Assembly: GCA_003979335.1 (NCBI GenBank)
Contig: RYWC01000048.1
Location: 1 to 5,963, forward strand
Direction: 5' to 3'
DNA: 5,963 nucleotides
From: Clostridia bacterium
Lineage (GTDB): Bacteria; Bacillota_A; Clostridia; Christensenellales; Borkfalkiaceae
Each line of letters begins with the position of its first letter. Within the stretch, counting starts at the first letter, position 1. The notes below the pieces were generated by a model that saw nothing but the letters and a program-made list of their open reading frames with translations, did not search any database and was not told the origin of the DNA. The position numbers and the translations under genes were made by a program. Positions 1 to 5,512 of this stretch are shown here, one piece after another.

Positions 1-558
1 AAATTTGTTTCCGAAAAAGGCGGACTTTATTTGTCGGTAATGCGCCGTTACGATTGCTTTCCTGCGGATGAGGCTTTTAAAATAATGATCTCAAGCTGTG
101 TTGCGGTTTGTAAAACATTGGAAGCATTAGGCTTGAATCCAACTATAAAATGGGCGAACGACGTGTTTGTCAACGGAAAGAAAATTTGCGGAACTTTAAT
201 TGAAAATACCTTTTCAAACGGGCATATTGTGCGGTCAATTGTCGGAATAGGCATAAATGTTAACAATGTAATTTCCCCCGAAATCAGCGAAATTGCAATT
301 TCGGTTAAAGATATTTTAAAAAAGCAAACTGATTTGGACTATGTCCTAAATATTTTGCTTGAAAATTTGCAAAACGAATATACGGTTGACGATTATAAGA
401 GATATATTAACTGGTTTAACACCGATGTTTTGATAAAAACCGAGGCCGGAGAGAGGAAAGTTAAAGCGCTGGATGTGACTGAAAAAGGCGCGCTTTTGGT
501 CGATTGGTGCGGCAATATGCTTGAAATAAACGCGGCGGAGGTATCTTTAAAGCTTTAA
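1..558 (+). CDS. birA: Biotin--[acetyl-CoA carboxylase] ligase, 3' part (5' end outside window)
   Basis: This enzyme activates biotin as biotinyl-AMP and attaches it to the biotin carrier domain of acetyl-CoA carboxylase and similar enzymes in the cytoplasm. The reading frame is open from base 1, so the gene is cut by the window edge. The translation enters just after where the family's glycine/arginine-rich biotin-binding loop should be, at the segment GGLYLSV (residues 7-13 of the visible part). The ligase signature KWANDVFVNGKKICGTLIE follows (50-68), matching the family pattern KWPND...K..G.LIE with Ala in place of Pro. The last ~50 residues (ERKVKALDVTEKGALLVD onward) resemble the small SH3-like C-terminal domain. 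Whether the protein also has an N-terminal DNA-binding domain, and so represses biotin genes, cannot be seen. The stop codon shares one base with the next start codon (TAATG), indicating translational coupling with the NAD(P)H repair gene. Confidence 0.93.
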   Translation, partial: KFVSEKGGLYLSVMRRYDCFPADEAFKIMISSCVAVCKTLEALGLNPTIKWANDVFVNGKKICGTLIENTFSNGHIVRSIVGIGINVNNVISPEISEIAISVKDILKKQTDLDYVLNILLENLQNEYTVDDYKRYINWFNTDVLIKTEAGERKVKALDVTEKGALLVDWCGNMLEINAAEVSLKL

Positions 559-1991
559 TGGATAAAGTTCTTACCGTTTCCGAAATGCGCGAGGCGGACA
601 ATTATACAATAAACGTTTTAAACGTGCCGTCAGCGGAATTGATGCGTCGCGCAGGGCTTTCTATTGCAGACGAAGCCGAAAAAGCGTCAAAAATGCTGAA
701 TACAGACGAAATAACGGTTGTTTGCGGCGTTGGAAATAACGGCGGAAACGGTTTTGTTTGCGCCGAAGAGCTGAGAAAAAGGGGATACAACGTAGGCGTT
801 TATGCATTGAGCGGCAATTGTTCGGACGGCTGTATGCGTGAAAAACTTGCGTATAAAGGTCGTTATTTGCGGCATATTACGGGGGCAATTGTTGTTGACT
901 GTATATTCGGCACAGGACTTTCGCGGAAAATTGAAGGCGAAGCGGCGGACATTATTGCGGAAATAAACGGCAGCGGAGCGTATGTTATTTCTGCAGATAT
1001 TCCCAGCGGTCTTAATGGTGATAACGGGCTTGCCAAAGGGTGTGCCGTAAATGCCGATAAAACGGTTGTTATCGGCGAATATAAAAACGGTTTATTTTTA
1101 AACGACGGACTTGACTTATGCGGAGAAATTATTAAAAAAGATATAGGCATTGTCTGTCCGCGTTCCGACTATGCAGGCATTTGCTTTGACGGCGATGTTA
1201 AAAAATTTTTCCCTGAACGAAAACGCAACACACATAAGGGAAGTTACGGAAAGGCAAACCTTGTGGCAGGTTCGGAAAATTATATAGGAGCGGCGGCGCT
1301 TTCGGTTCAATCCGCATTGATGTCAGGTTGCGGATTGGTCAGTCTTATTTCTTGTGAAAAAGTAAAGATGTGTCTTGCGGCAAAGTTTCCGCAGGCAATT
1401 TATTCCGATAAGATAGATTTGACTGCGGACGCCATAGCTCTGGGAATGGGGTGCGGAGTAAGTGAAACTCTTTACAGACAAACGGCATATATTCTTAATA
1501 AGTACAACGGCGCGTTGGTCATAGACGCCGACGGACTTAACGCGCTTGCAAAATACGGGATAAATATTCTGAAAGATAAAAATTGCAAAGTAATTCTTAC
1601 GCCTCATTTAAAAGAATTTTCAAGGCTTTGCGGAAAGTCTGTTCGGGAAATATCCTCCTCGCCCGTACTTTATGCGCAGAAATTTGCAAAAGAATTCGGC
1701 GTAACGCTTGTATTGAAATCGGCTTCTACCGTAATCTGCAACGGCTATAATACTGTAATCAACGTCACGGGCACTACCGCGCTTGCAAAAGGAGGCAGCG
1801 GCGATATTCTTGCAGGTTATATTTGCGGAAGCCTTGCAAGAGGTTTGCTGCCATTTGAAGCCGCCGTGTGTTCCGCGTATGTTTTAGGCAGAGCGGCGGA
1901 AATTTCTTCAAAACAAAAAGGCGATTACTGCGCAACCGCAAAAGATATAATTAATAATTTACATTATTCCGTCAAGAGCTTGACAGAATAA
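558..1991 (+). CDS. nnr: Bifunctional NAD(P)H-hydrate epimerase / ADP-dependent NAD(P)H-hydrate dehydratase
   Basis: This is a metabolite-repair enzyme. The N-terminal YjeF_N half interconverts R and S epimers of damaged NAD(P)H hydrate; the C-terminal ribokinase-like half dehydrates the S form back to NAD(P)H using ADP. The 477-residue length fits the fused bacterial form. N-terminal features are the glycine-rich loop GVGNNGGNG (57-65), DCIFGTGL (114-121) and DIPSGLNGDNG (147-157). C-terminal features are HKGSYG (226-231), GMGCG (296-300), DADGLNAL (323-330), TPH (348-350) and KGGSGD (411-416), whose final Asp is the family's expected catalytic residue. The usual epimerase loop is GNNGGDG, so Asn64 in place of Asp is a small oddity. 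The start at 558 overlaps the birA stop by one base and lacks a clear ribosome binding site of its own, so it probably depends on translation of birA. No intrinsic terminator directly follows it; its last codons carry the next promoter. Confidence 0.95.
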   Translation: MDKVLTVSEMREADNYTINVLNVPSAELMRRAGLSIADEAEKASKMLNTDEITVVCGVGNNGGNGFVCAEELRKRGYNVGVYALSGNCSDGCMREKLAYKGRYLRHITGAIVVDCIFGTGLSRKIEGEAADIIAEINGSGAYVISADIPSGLNGDNGLAKGCAVNADKTVVIGEYKNGLFLNDGLDLCGEIIKKDIGIVCPRSDYAGICFDGDVKKFFPERKRNTHKGSYGKANLVAGSENYIGAAALSVQSALMSGCGLVSLISCEKVKMCLAAKFPQAIYSDKIDLTADAIALGMGCGVSETLYRQTAYILNKYNGALVIDADGLNALAKYGINILKDKNCKVILTPHLKEFSRLCGKSVREISSSPVLYAQKFAKEFGVTLVLKSASTVICNGYNTVINVTGTTALAKGGSGDILAGYICGSLARGLLPFEAAVCSAYVLGRAAEISSKQKGDYCATAKDIINNLHYSVKSLTE

Positions 1992-2005
1992 TTTCATTCT
2001 GTTAA
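1980..2005. repeat. Inverted repeat covering the -35 and -10 of the antiporter promoter
   Basis: TTGACAGAAT (1980-1989) and ATTCTGTTAA (1996-2005) are complementary in nine of ten positions around a 6-base centre. The dyad coincides almost exactly with the core promoter. It could be an operator for a dimeric repressor, or a hairpin at the 3' end of nnr mRNA. It has no following T-run, so it is not a standard terminator. The function is inferred only. Confidence 0.4.
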
Positions 2006-2008
2006 AAT
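1980..2008 (+). promoter_or_regulatory. Sigma-A promoter for the riboswitch-antiporter unit
   Basis: A perfect -35 TTGACA (1980-1985), a 17-bp spacer and a -10 TAAAAT (2003-2008, five of six consensus bases). The predicted start is near 2014-2016, which is exactly where the first paired base of the riboswitch P1 stem lies (2016). That agreement supports both calls. The -35 box is embedded in the last sense codons of nnr (Leu-Thr-Glu). Confidence 0.8.
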
Positions 2009-2015
2009 CAATTCC

Positions 2016-2111
2016 GTTGAAAGGGAGTAGTTACAAGGCTTGCGGCAACAAACCCCGATATTTTTATATCGTGCCGTAACCCCTTAAATTTTAAGGAACA
2101 AGACTTTCGAC
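2016..2111 (+). promoter_or_regulatory. yybP-ykoY (manganese) riboswitch aptamer
   Basis: The leader contains the family's two conserved joining segments in the right order: AAAGGGAGTAG (2020-2030) near the 5' end and ACAAGACTTT (2098-2107) near the 3' end. An 8-bp P1 stem pairs 2016-2023 (GTTGAAAG) with 2104-2111 (CTTTCGAC), with one G-U pair. Inside, GTTAC (2030-2034) can pair with GTAAC (2076-2080), CGGCA (2043-2047) with TGCCG (2072-2076), and CGATAT (2056-2061) with ATATCG (2066-2071). The second arm is the hairpin CCTTAA...TTAAGG (2082-2096). One base (2076) is shared between two of these helices, so the exact pairing there is uncertain. The known ligand of this class is Mn2+. It lies directly before a cation antiporter gene, which fits a metal-export role. 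The match was made by eye against remembered consensus, not by a covariance search. Confidence 0.85.
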
Positions 2112-2145
2112 TTAAAGCAATTTAAGTCGGGGGTCTTATATTTTT
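2100..2145 (+). terminator. Riboswitch expression platform: intrinsic terminator
   Basis: A 17-bp stem pairs 2100-2116 with 2121-2137 around a GCAA tetraloop (2117-2120); three central pairs are U-G. It is followed by ATATTTTT (2138-2145). Bases 2104-2111 of its 5' strand are also the 3' strand of riboswitch P1, so the two structures exclude each other. A ligand-stabilised P1 should leave only the upper five pairs of the terminator and allow read-through, predicting an ON switch. The ribosome binding site (AGAGGT, 2171-2176) lies outside both structures, favouring transcriptional rather than translational control. Confidence 0.88.
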
Positions 2146-2183
2146 ACTCCGACCTGTTTAAAATAAATTAAGAGGTAATTAAA

Positions 2184-3260
2184 ATGGATGCAGGAACTAT
2201 TGTATTAAACGTATTTTTGTTGCTTTTAGGGTTTGTGCTTTTAGTAAAAGGTGCCGACTTTTTTGTGGACGGCGCTTCGGGTATCGCTAAAAAGCTGAAA
2301 GTTTCCACATTTATTATCGGCGTAACCGTCGTGGCGCTCGGTACGTCCGCGCCCGAACTTGCAGTAACGATTGTTGACGCGGTCGGCGGTACGGGCGAAC
2401 TTATTACCGGGAATATTCTCGGTAGCAACATAATCAATATATTTTTGATTTTGGGCTTGTCGGCGGTGATATGCAAACTTCCTGTTGAGAAAACCACGCG
2501 GTTTATAGATTTGCCTTTCTTGGTAATAGTCAGCGCCCTTTTTGTTCTTCTCGGCGCGCTGGGCAATTCGTTTGCTTGGTGGGAAGGTTTGATACTCGTT
2601 TTGCTTTACGCGGCTTTTATGGCATACAATGTGGTTCTTGCAAAAAAACAGTCTAAAATTCAGCTTGAACAGGCAACCGCGACGGCTTCCGCCTTTGACG
2701 GCGACAATACGGTCGGCGCTAACGCGCCTTTGAATTTCTGGGGAAAGATTAAAACAGGATACGAAAATTTAAAAGAAAAAGTTTGGTTCCTTATAATAAT
2801 CACGGTCGTAGGGCTGGCTATGGTAGTAGGCGGCGCCGAACTTGTTGTCAATTCCGCGCGCGACCTGGCGGTAAAAGCTTTGAATATTCCTGCGGAAATA
2901 GTCGCTTTGACGGTTGTTGCGTTCGGTACGTCGCTTCCTGAACTAGTAACGTCCGTTTCAGCTGCGAGAAAGGGCGACGTAGGTATTGCGACCGGCAACA
3001 TTATAGGCAGCAACATAGCTAACATTCTGTTAATCGGCGGCGTGGGTGCACTCTGTAAAGGTTCTTACGGACTGCCGTTTACAACAGAAGGACTTGTCAG
3101 CGGAATAGTTTCTCTTTTTGCGGCAGTACTGATTTTCTCTTCGTGCTGGGGAAAAACAAAAAGTCTCGGCAAAATTGCAGGCATAATAATGCTTGTTTGT
3201 TTAGTTGTGTATTACGTCATTATTTTTCTCAATCTTTACAACGTCATCAATCTTTATTAG
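2184..3260 (+). CDS. CaCA-family cation antiporter (Ca2+/Na+ exchanger type, YrbG-like); probable Mn2+ exporter by context
   Basis: An inner-membrane secondary transporter that exchanges a divalent cation for Na+ or H+. The 358 residues form two homologous halves. The first alpha repeat has GTSAPEL (53-59) and GNILGSNIIN (76-85); the second has GTSLPEL (248-254) and GNIIGSNIAN (271-280). Glu58 and Glu253 correspond to the two essential acidic ion ligands of the family. Asn85 and Asn280 occupy the other ligand positions; by the spacing in the archaeal exchanger NCX_Mj the latter would be Asp, so the site is less acidic here. A hydrophilic loop at about 153-198 joins the halves. The ATG is preceded by AGAGGT (2171-2176) at 7-base spacing. 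Family members are usually annotated as calcium/sodium antiporters, but control by a manganese riboswitch makes Mn2+ export the more likely role here. The substrate cannot be proven from sequence. No terminator is seen after the stop codon. Confidence 0.93.
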   Translation: MDAGTIVLNVFLLLLGFVLLVKGADFFVDGASGIAKKLKVSTFIIGVTVVALGTSAPELAVTIVDAVGGTGELITGNILGSNIINIFLILGLSAVICKLPVEKTTRFIDLPFLVIVSALFVLLGALGNSFAWWEGLILVLLYAAFMAYNVVLAKKQSKIQLEQATATASAFDGDNTVGANAPLNFWGKIKTGYENLKEKVWFLIIITVVGLAMVVGGAELVVNSARDLAVKALNIPAEIVALTVVAFGTSLPELVTSVSAARKGDVGIATGNIIGSNIANILLIGGVGALCKGSYGLPFTTEGLVSGIVSLFAAVLIFSSCWGKTKSLGKIAGIIMLVCLVVYYVIIFLNLYNVINLY

Positions 3261-3299
3261 CGGTATAAAACGTCGCTTTTCCGTCAACAATAACTGTAA

Positions 3300-3329
3300 G
3301 GCAGTACATATAATAAAGTATACCCTGCC
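3300..3329 (+). promoter_or_regulatory. Possible mazF promoter (-10) inside a short dyad
   Basis: A perfect -10 TATAAT lies at 3309-3314, but no convincing -35 sits at 17 bp; the best is TCAACA (3284-3289) at a 19-bp spacing. The box is flanked by GGCAG (3300-3304) and CTGCC (3325-3329), an exact 5-bp inverted repeat with further partial pairing inside (TAC/GTA). This could be a weak internal promoter with an operator, but it may be chance in an AT-rich gap. Confidence 0.35.
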
Positions 3330-3343
3330 GAAGAGAGGTTATT

Positions 3344-3691
3344 ATGACTATAAAGCGCGGAGAACTTTACTATGCGGATTTGTCACCGGTCGTCGGCAGT
3401 GAACAGGGGGGGATACGTCCCGTTCTCGTCGTTCAGAACGACGTCGGCAACAAGTATTCCCCGACGGTCATCGCCGCGGCGGTCACAAGCAAAATAAATA
3501 AGGCGAAACTACCCACTCATATTGAACTGCCGTCGTCAGCATACGGGCTTGTGCGCGACTCGGTTATTCTGCTCGAACAAATACGCACCCTCGATAAGCG
3601 CAGGCTTAAAGAAAGGATTGGCGAATTAAACGAACAGACTATGTCCAAGGTGGATAAAGCAATTTTGATAAGCCTCGGTTTTGCTAAATAA
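3344..3691 (+). CDS. mazF: MazF/EndoA-type mRNA endoribonuclease toxin, without adjacent antitoxin
   Basis: A PemK/MazF-family ribonuclease of 115 residues, nearly the same length and clearly the same subgroup as Bacillus subtilis EndoA (MazF), which cuts single-stranded mRNA at UACAU. The N-terminal half follows that protein closely: [20 protein letters not shown], then [31 protein letters not shown] and [15 protein letters not shown]. Arg25 and Thr48 match the catalytic Arg and Thr of the family, so an active enzyme is expected. The start is set by AGAGAGG (3332-3338) five bases before the ATG. In many Bacillota a small ribbon-helix-helix antitoxin gene lies just upstream; here the preceding gene is the antiporter and the 83-base gap has no room for one. 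GC content is high at its 5' end (70 of 120 bases in 3361-3480), and it contains a run of seven G (3406-3412). It may be co-transcribed with the antiporter and ends at a strong terminator. Confidence 0.93.
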   Translation: MTIKRGELYYADLSPVVGSEQGGIRPVLVVQNDVGNKYSPTVIAAAVTSKINKAKLPTHIELPSSAYGLVRDSVILLEQIRTLDKRRLKERIGELNEQTMSKVDKAILISLGFAK

Positions 3692-3710
3692 CCGCAATCA
3701 ATATAAATAA

Positions 3711-3749
3711 AGATACGCCGAACACTCTTCGGCGTATTTCTCTTTTTTT
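3711..3749 (+). terminator. Intrinsic terminator after mazF
   Basis: A perfect 10-bp stem ATACGCCGAA (3713-3722) / TTCGGCGTAT (3728-3737) with loop CACTC, extendable by a G-U and an A-U pair, followed by TTCTCTTTTTTT (3738-3749). It closes the antiporter-mazF unit and separates it from lspA. Confidence 0.93.
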
Positions 3750-3774
3750 CGGCGTGCTTTGCACCCGTTCTTAA

Positions 3775-3803
3775 TTGACTTTATTGCGGTTTTACGATAT
3801 TAT
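3775..3803 (+). promoter_or_regulatory. Sigma-A promoter of lspA-rluD; predicted start at the lspA ATG
   Basis: TTGACT (3775-3780), 17-bp spacer, TATTAT (3798-3803); each box has five of six consensus bases. The usual 6-base gap from the -10 box places transcription start at A3810, the first base of the lspA start codon, so the transcript would be leaderless or nearly so. Confidence 0.78.
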
Positions 3804-3809
3804 TAAAAT

Positions 3810-4523
3810 ATGTTTAAAAAGAAGTTAAAGCCCCATTTCGGGAAATTAAGCATAATTTTGTTGGTTGTAATAGCCGTGCTTATTGCCGCCGATTTGCTTA
3901 CCAAGCATTTTGAGGAGCTGTATCCCGGGGCGTGGAACGTTGAAATAATTCCCGGTTTTTGGGTTATAAAAAGCGGAATAAGGAACAGGGGATGTGCATT
4001 CAGTTTTTTGAACGAGCATCCGGAAATCGGTCAACCTGTGCTTATAACCGTTACGTTTTTATTGCTTGCGGTAATGATTTTCGCTTTCATATTTATGCCT
4101 AACAGGCTTGTGATTATGAAGGTAGCTATTTCTTTGGTTATTGCTGGCGCTATTGGCAACCTTGTTGACAGAATTGCTTTTAACTGGGTGCGCGACTGGT
4201 TCGGTATTTGGCTTTTCGGCGGAATCGCATACTGCAACTTTGCAGACTTCTGGATAGTTTTCGGCGCAGTGCTTGCTGTAATCGATTTGCTTTTCCTCAA
4301 CGAATATTCTGTTTTCCCTCTTACAAAAAAAGCAAAAGCCGCGCAACAGGCGCGTAAAGAAGAGGAAGACCGCAAAAAAGCGGAAGAAGAGGGCGTTGTG
4401 GCGCAGATTGTTACCATGGATACGATTCTGACAGACAGTGAAAAGAACTCGGAATGCGATTTAAACAAAAAAAATGATGCAGACGAAATAACTGAAGAAA
4501 AAGACGGTAACGGCGGAGAATGA
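3810..4523 (+). CDS. lspA: Lipoprotein signal peptidase (signal peptidase II) with charged C-terminal extension
   Basis: A membrane aspartyl protease that removes signal peptides from lipidated prolipoproteins after Lgt acts. Four membrane segments fit about 13-30, 73-95, 101-119 and 136-163. Conserved motifs are AADLLTK (26-32), NRGCAF (59-64), GAIGNLVDR (113-121) and CNFADFWIV (142-150). Asp120 and Asp146 correspond to the catalytic pair. The protein is 237 residues, while most members are about 150-180. The extra ~65 residues (172-237) are highly charged: a Lys/Glu/Ala-rich, probably helical stretch (172-194), then an acidic low-complexity tail ending GNGGE. This tail is not part of the catalytic fold. 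The start at 3810 is the only ATG that keeps the first membrane helix whole, but it has no ribosome binding site and coincides with the predicted transcription start. TTG codons at 3858 and 3861 would cut into the first helix. The stop overlaps the next start by four bases (ATGA). Confidence 0.95.
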   Translation: MFKKKLKPHFGKLSIILLVVIAVLIAADLLTKHFEELYPGAWNVEIIPGFWVIKSGIRNRGCAFSFLNEHPEIGQPVLITVTFLLLAVMIFAFIFMPNRLVIMKVAISLVIAGAIGNLVDRIAFNWVRDWFGIWLFGGIAYCNFADFWIVFGAVLAVIDLLFLNEYSVFPLTKKAKAAQQARKEEEDRKKAEEEGVVAQIVTMDTILTDSEKNSECDLNKKNDADEITEEKDGNGGE

Positions 4524-5434
4524 AAATAGAAAAATTGACGGCACGGGAAGATTATTCCCGTGCAGATATATTTTTAAGTAAAAATTTAGATGGTGTAACG
4601 CGTTCTTCCGTCAAAAAACTTTTTGAATCGGGAAACGTAAAGTGCGCAGATAAAACAGTAAAAGCTTCCCAGCCCGTTTCAGCCGGCATGGAATACGAAA
4701 TAAATTTGCCCGACCCCGTGCAATACGGGGTGAAGCCTGAAAATATACCCGTAGAAATTATTTATCAGGACGCCGATATCGCAGTCGTGAATAAGCCGCA
4801 GGGGATGACCGTGCATATGGGCAACGGCAACTACGAGGGAACGCTTGTAAACGCGTTATTGTACAAGCTTGATAAATTGAGCGGAATTAACGGAGTAATA
4901 CGCCCGGGAATCGTGCATAGAATAGATAAGGATACTTCCGGACTTCTGGTCGTTGCAAAAAACGACGGCGCGCATTTAAACCTTTCAAAACAGATTGAAG
5001 AAAAAACTTGTAAAAGAACGTATCTGGCTCTTTTGGAAGGTAATCTGAAAGACGACAGGGGTACGGTTACGACTTACATCGGACGTGACCCGAAAGACAG
5101 GGTTAAAATGGCTGTGGTTTCTCCGGAAAAAGGCAAACTTGCCGTGACCGACTATGAAGTTTTAAAAAGATATAAAGAGAAATTTACTCTCTGCCGTTTC
5201 GATTTGAAAACGGGCAGGACGCATCAAATAAGAGTTCACGCAAAGTATCTGGCTCATCCCGTTGTCGGCGACCCCGTTTACGGTGTAAAAAAACAAAAAT
5301 TTTCGCTTGACGGTCAGCTTCTGCACGCTTGGCGTTTAAAGTTGACGCATCCCTCGACGGGCGAAGAGCTTATATTCGAAGCGCCTTTGCCGGACTATTT
5401 TTCGGCGGTGCTCAAAAAGCTGAACGAAATTTAA
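4520..5434 (+). CDS. rluD: RluA/RluD-family 23S rRNA pseudouridine synthase
   Basis: This enzyme isomerises uridine to pseudouridine in structured RNA, most likely 23S rRNA. At 304 residues it has the full RluC/RluD-like layout: an N-terminal S4 RNA-binding domain (about 12-60, including SRADIFLSKNL and SSVKKLFESGNV), a linker, then the catalytic domain. Motifs are NKPQGMTVH (91-99), HRIDKDTSGLLVVAK (133-147) with catalytic Asp136, KRTYLALLEG (165-174) and TGRTHQIRVH (231-240). The start overlaps the lspA stop as ATGA, with GGCGGAG (4512-4518) only one base upstream, so expression is probably coupled to lspA translation. The lspA-rluD order is common in Bacillota, where this gene is often annotated ylyB. 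The exact target uridines cannot be assigned from sequence, so the rluD symbol is used in the family sense. Confidence 0.92.
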   Translation: MKIEKLTAREDYSRADIFLSKNLDGVTRSSVKKLFESGNVKCADKTVKASQPVSAGMEYEINLPDPVQYGVKPENIPVEIIYQDADIAVVNKPQGMTVHMGNGNYEGTLVNALLYKLDKLSGINGVIRPGIVHRIDKDTSGLLVVAKNDGAHLNLSKQIEEKTCKRTYLALLEGNLKDDRGTVTTYIGRDPKDRVKMAVVSPEKGKLAVTDYEVLKRYKEKFTLCRFDLKTGRTHQIRVHAKYLAHPVVGDPVYGVKKQKFSLDGQLLHAWRLKLTHPSTGEELIFEAPLPDYFSAVLKKLNEI

Positions 5435-5441
5435 AATTTCG
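5425..5441. repeat. Short hairpin across the rluD stop codon
   Basis: CGAAATT (5425-5431) and AATTTCG (5435-5441) are perfect inverted repeats whose 3-base centre is the TAA stop codon. No T-run follows, so it is not a normal terminator. It might mark the mRNA 3' end or be chance in AT-rich DNA. No other terminator is visible between rluD and the next gene. Confidence 0.35.
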
Positions 5442-5452
5442 CGTTTGCGCGC

Positions 5453-5481
5453 TTGCAAGTTCAATAAAAAATCTGTATAAT
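5453..5481 (+). promoter_or_regulatory. Sigma-A promoter of the small membrane protein gene
   Basis: TTGCAA (5453-5458), 17-bp spacer, perfect TATAAT (5476-5481). The start is predicted near 5488, giving a leader of about 25 bases that includes AAGGAG (5499-5504). Confidence 0.75.
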
Positions 5482-5512
5482 ATAAACATAAATTATTTAA
5501 GGAGATTTAAAA

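Noticed and set aside
2168..2566. Minus-strand open frame of 132 codons opposite the antiporter
   Set aside because: It lies wholly antisense to a clearly conserved transporter, has a low-complexity Thr/Ser/Pro-rich translation typical of a shadow frame, and has no promoter or SD that I can see.
3305..3309. TACAT, the EndoA/MazF cleavage site, just upstream of mazF
   Set aside because: A 5-base site is expected several times in 6 kb, others occur elsewhere in the window, and this one would lie outside the mRNA made from the nearby -10 box.
3205..3402. Plus-strand 65-codon frame across the antiporter-mazF gap, considered as a missing antitoxin
   Set aside because: It overlaps both the antiporter end and the mazF start in another frame, its translation does not resemble a ribbon-helix-helix or MazE protein, and it has no ribosome binding site.
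4031..4468. Minus-strand open frame of 145 codons opposite lspA
   Set aside because: Antisense shadow of the lspA membrane helices and charged tail, with no family motif.
5425..5441. Hairpin at the rluD stop considered as the lspA-rluD terminator
   Set aside because: It is AT-rich, has a 3-base loop and is not followed by a T-run.
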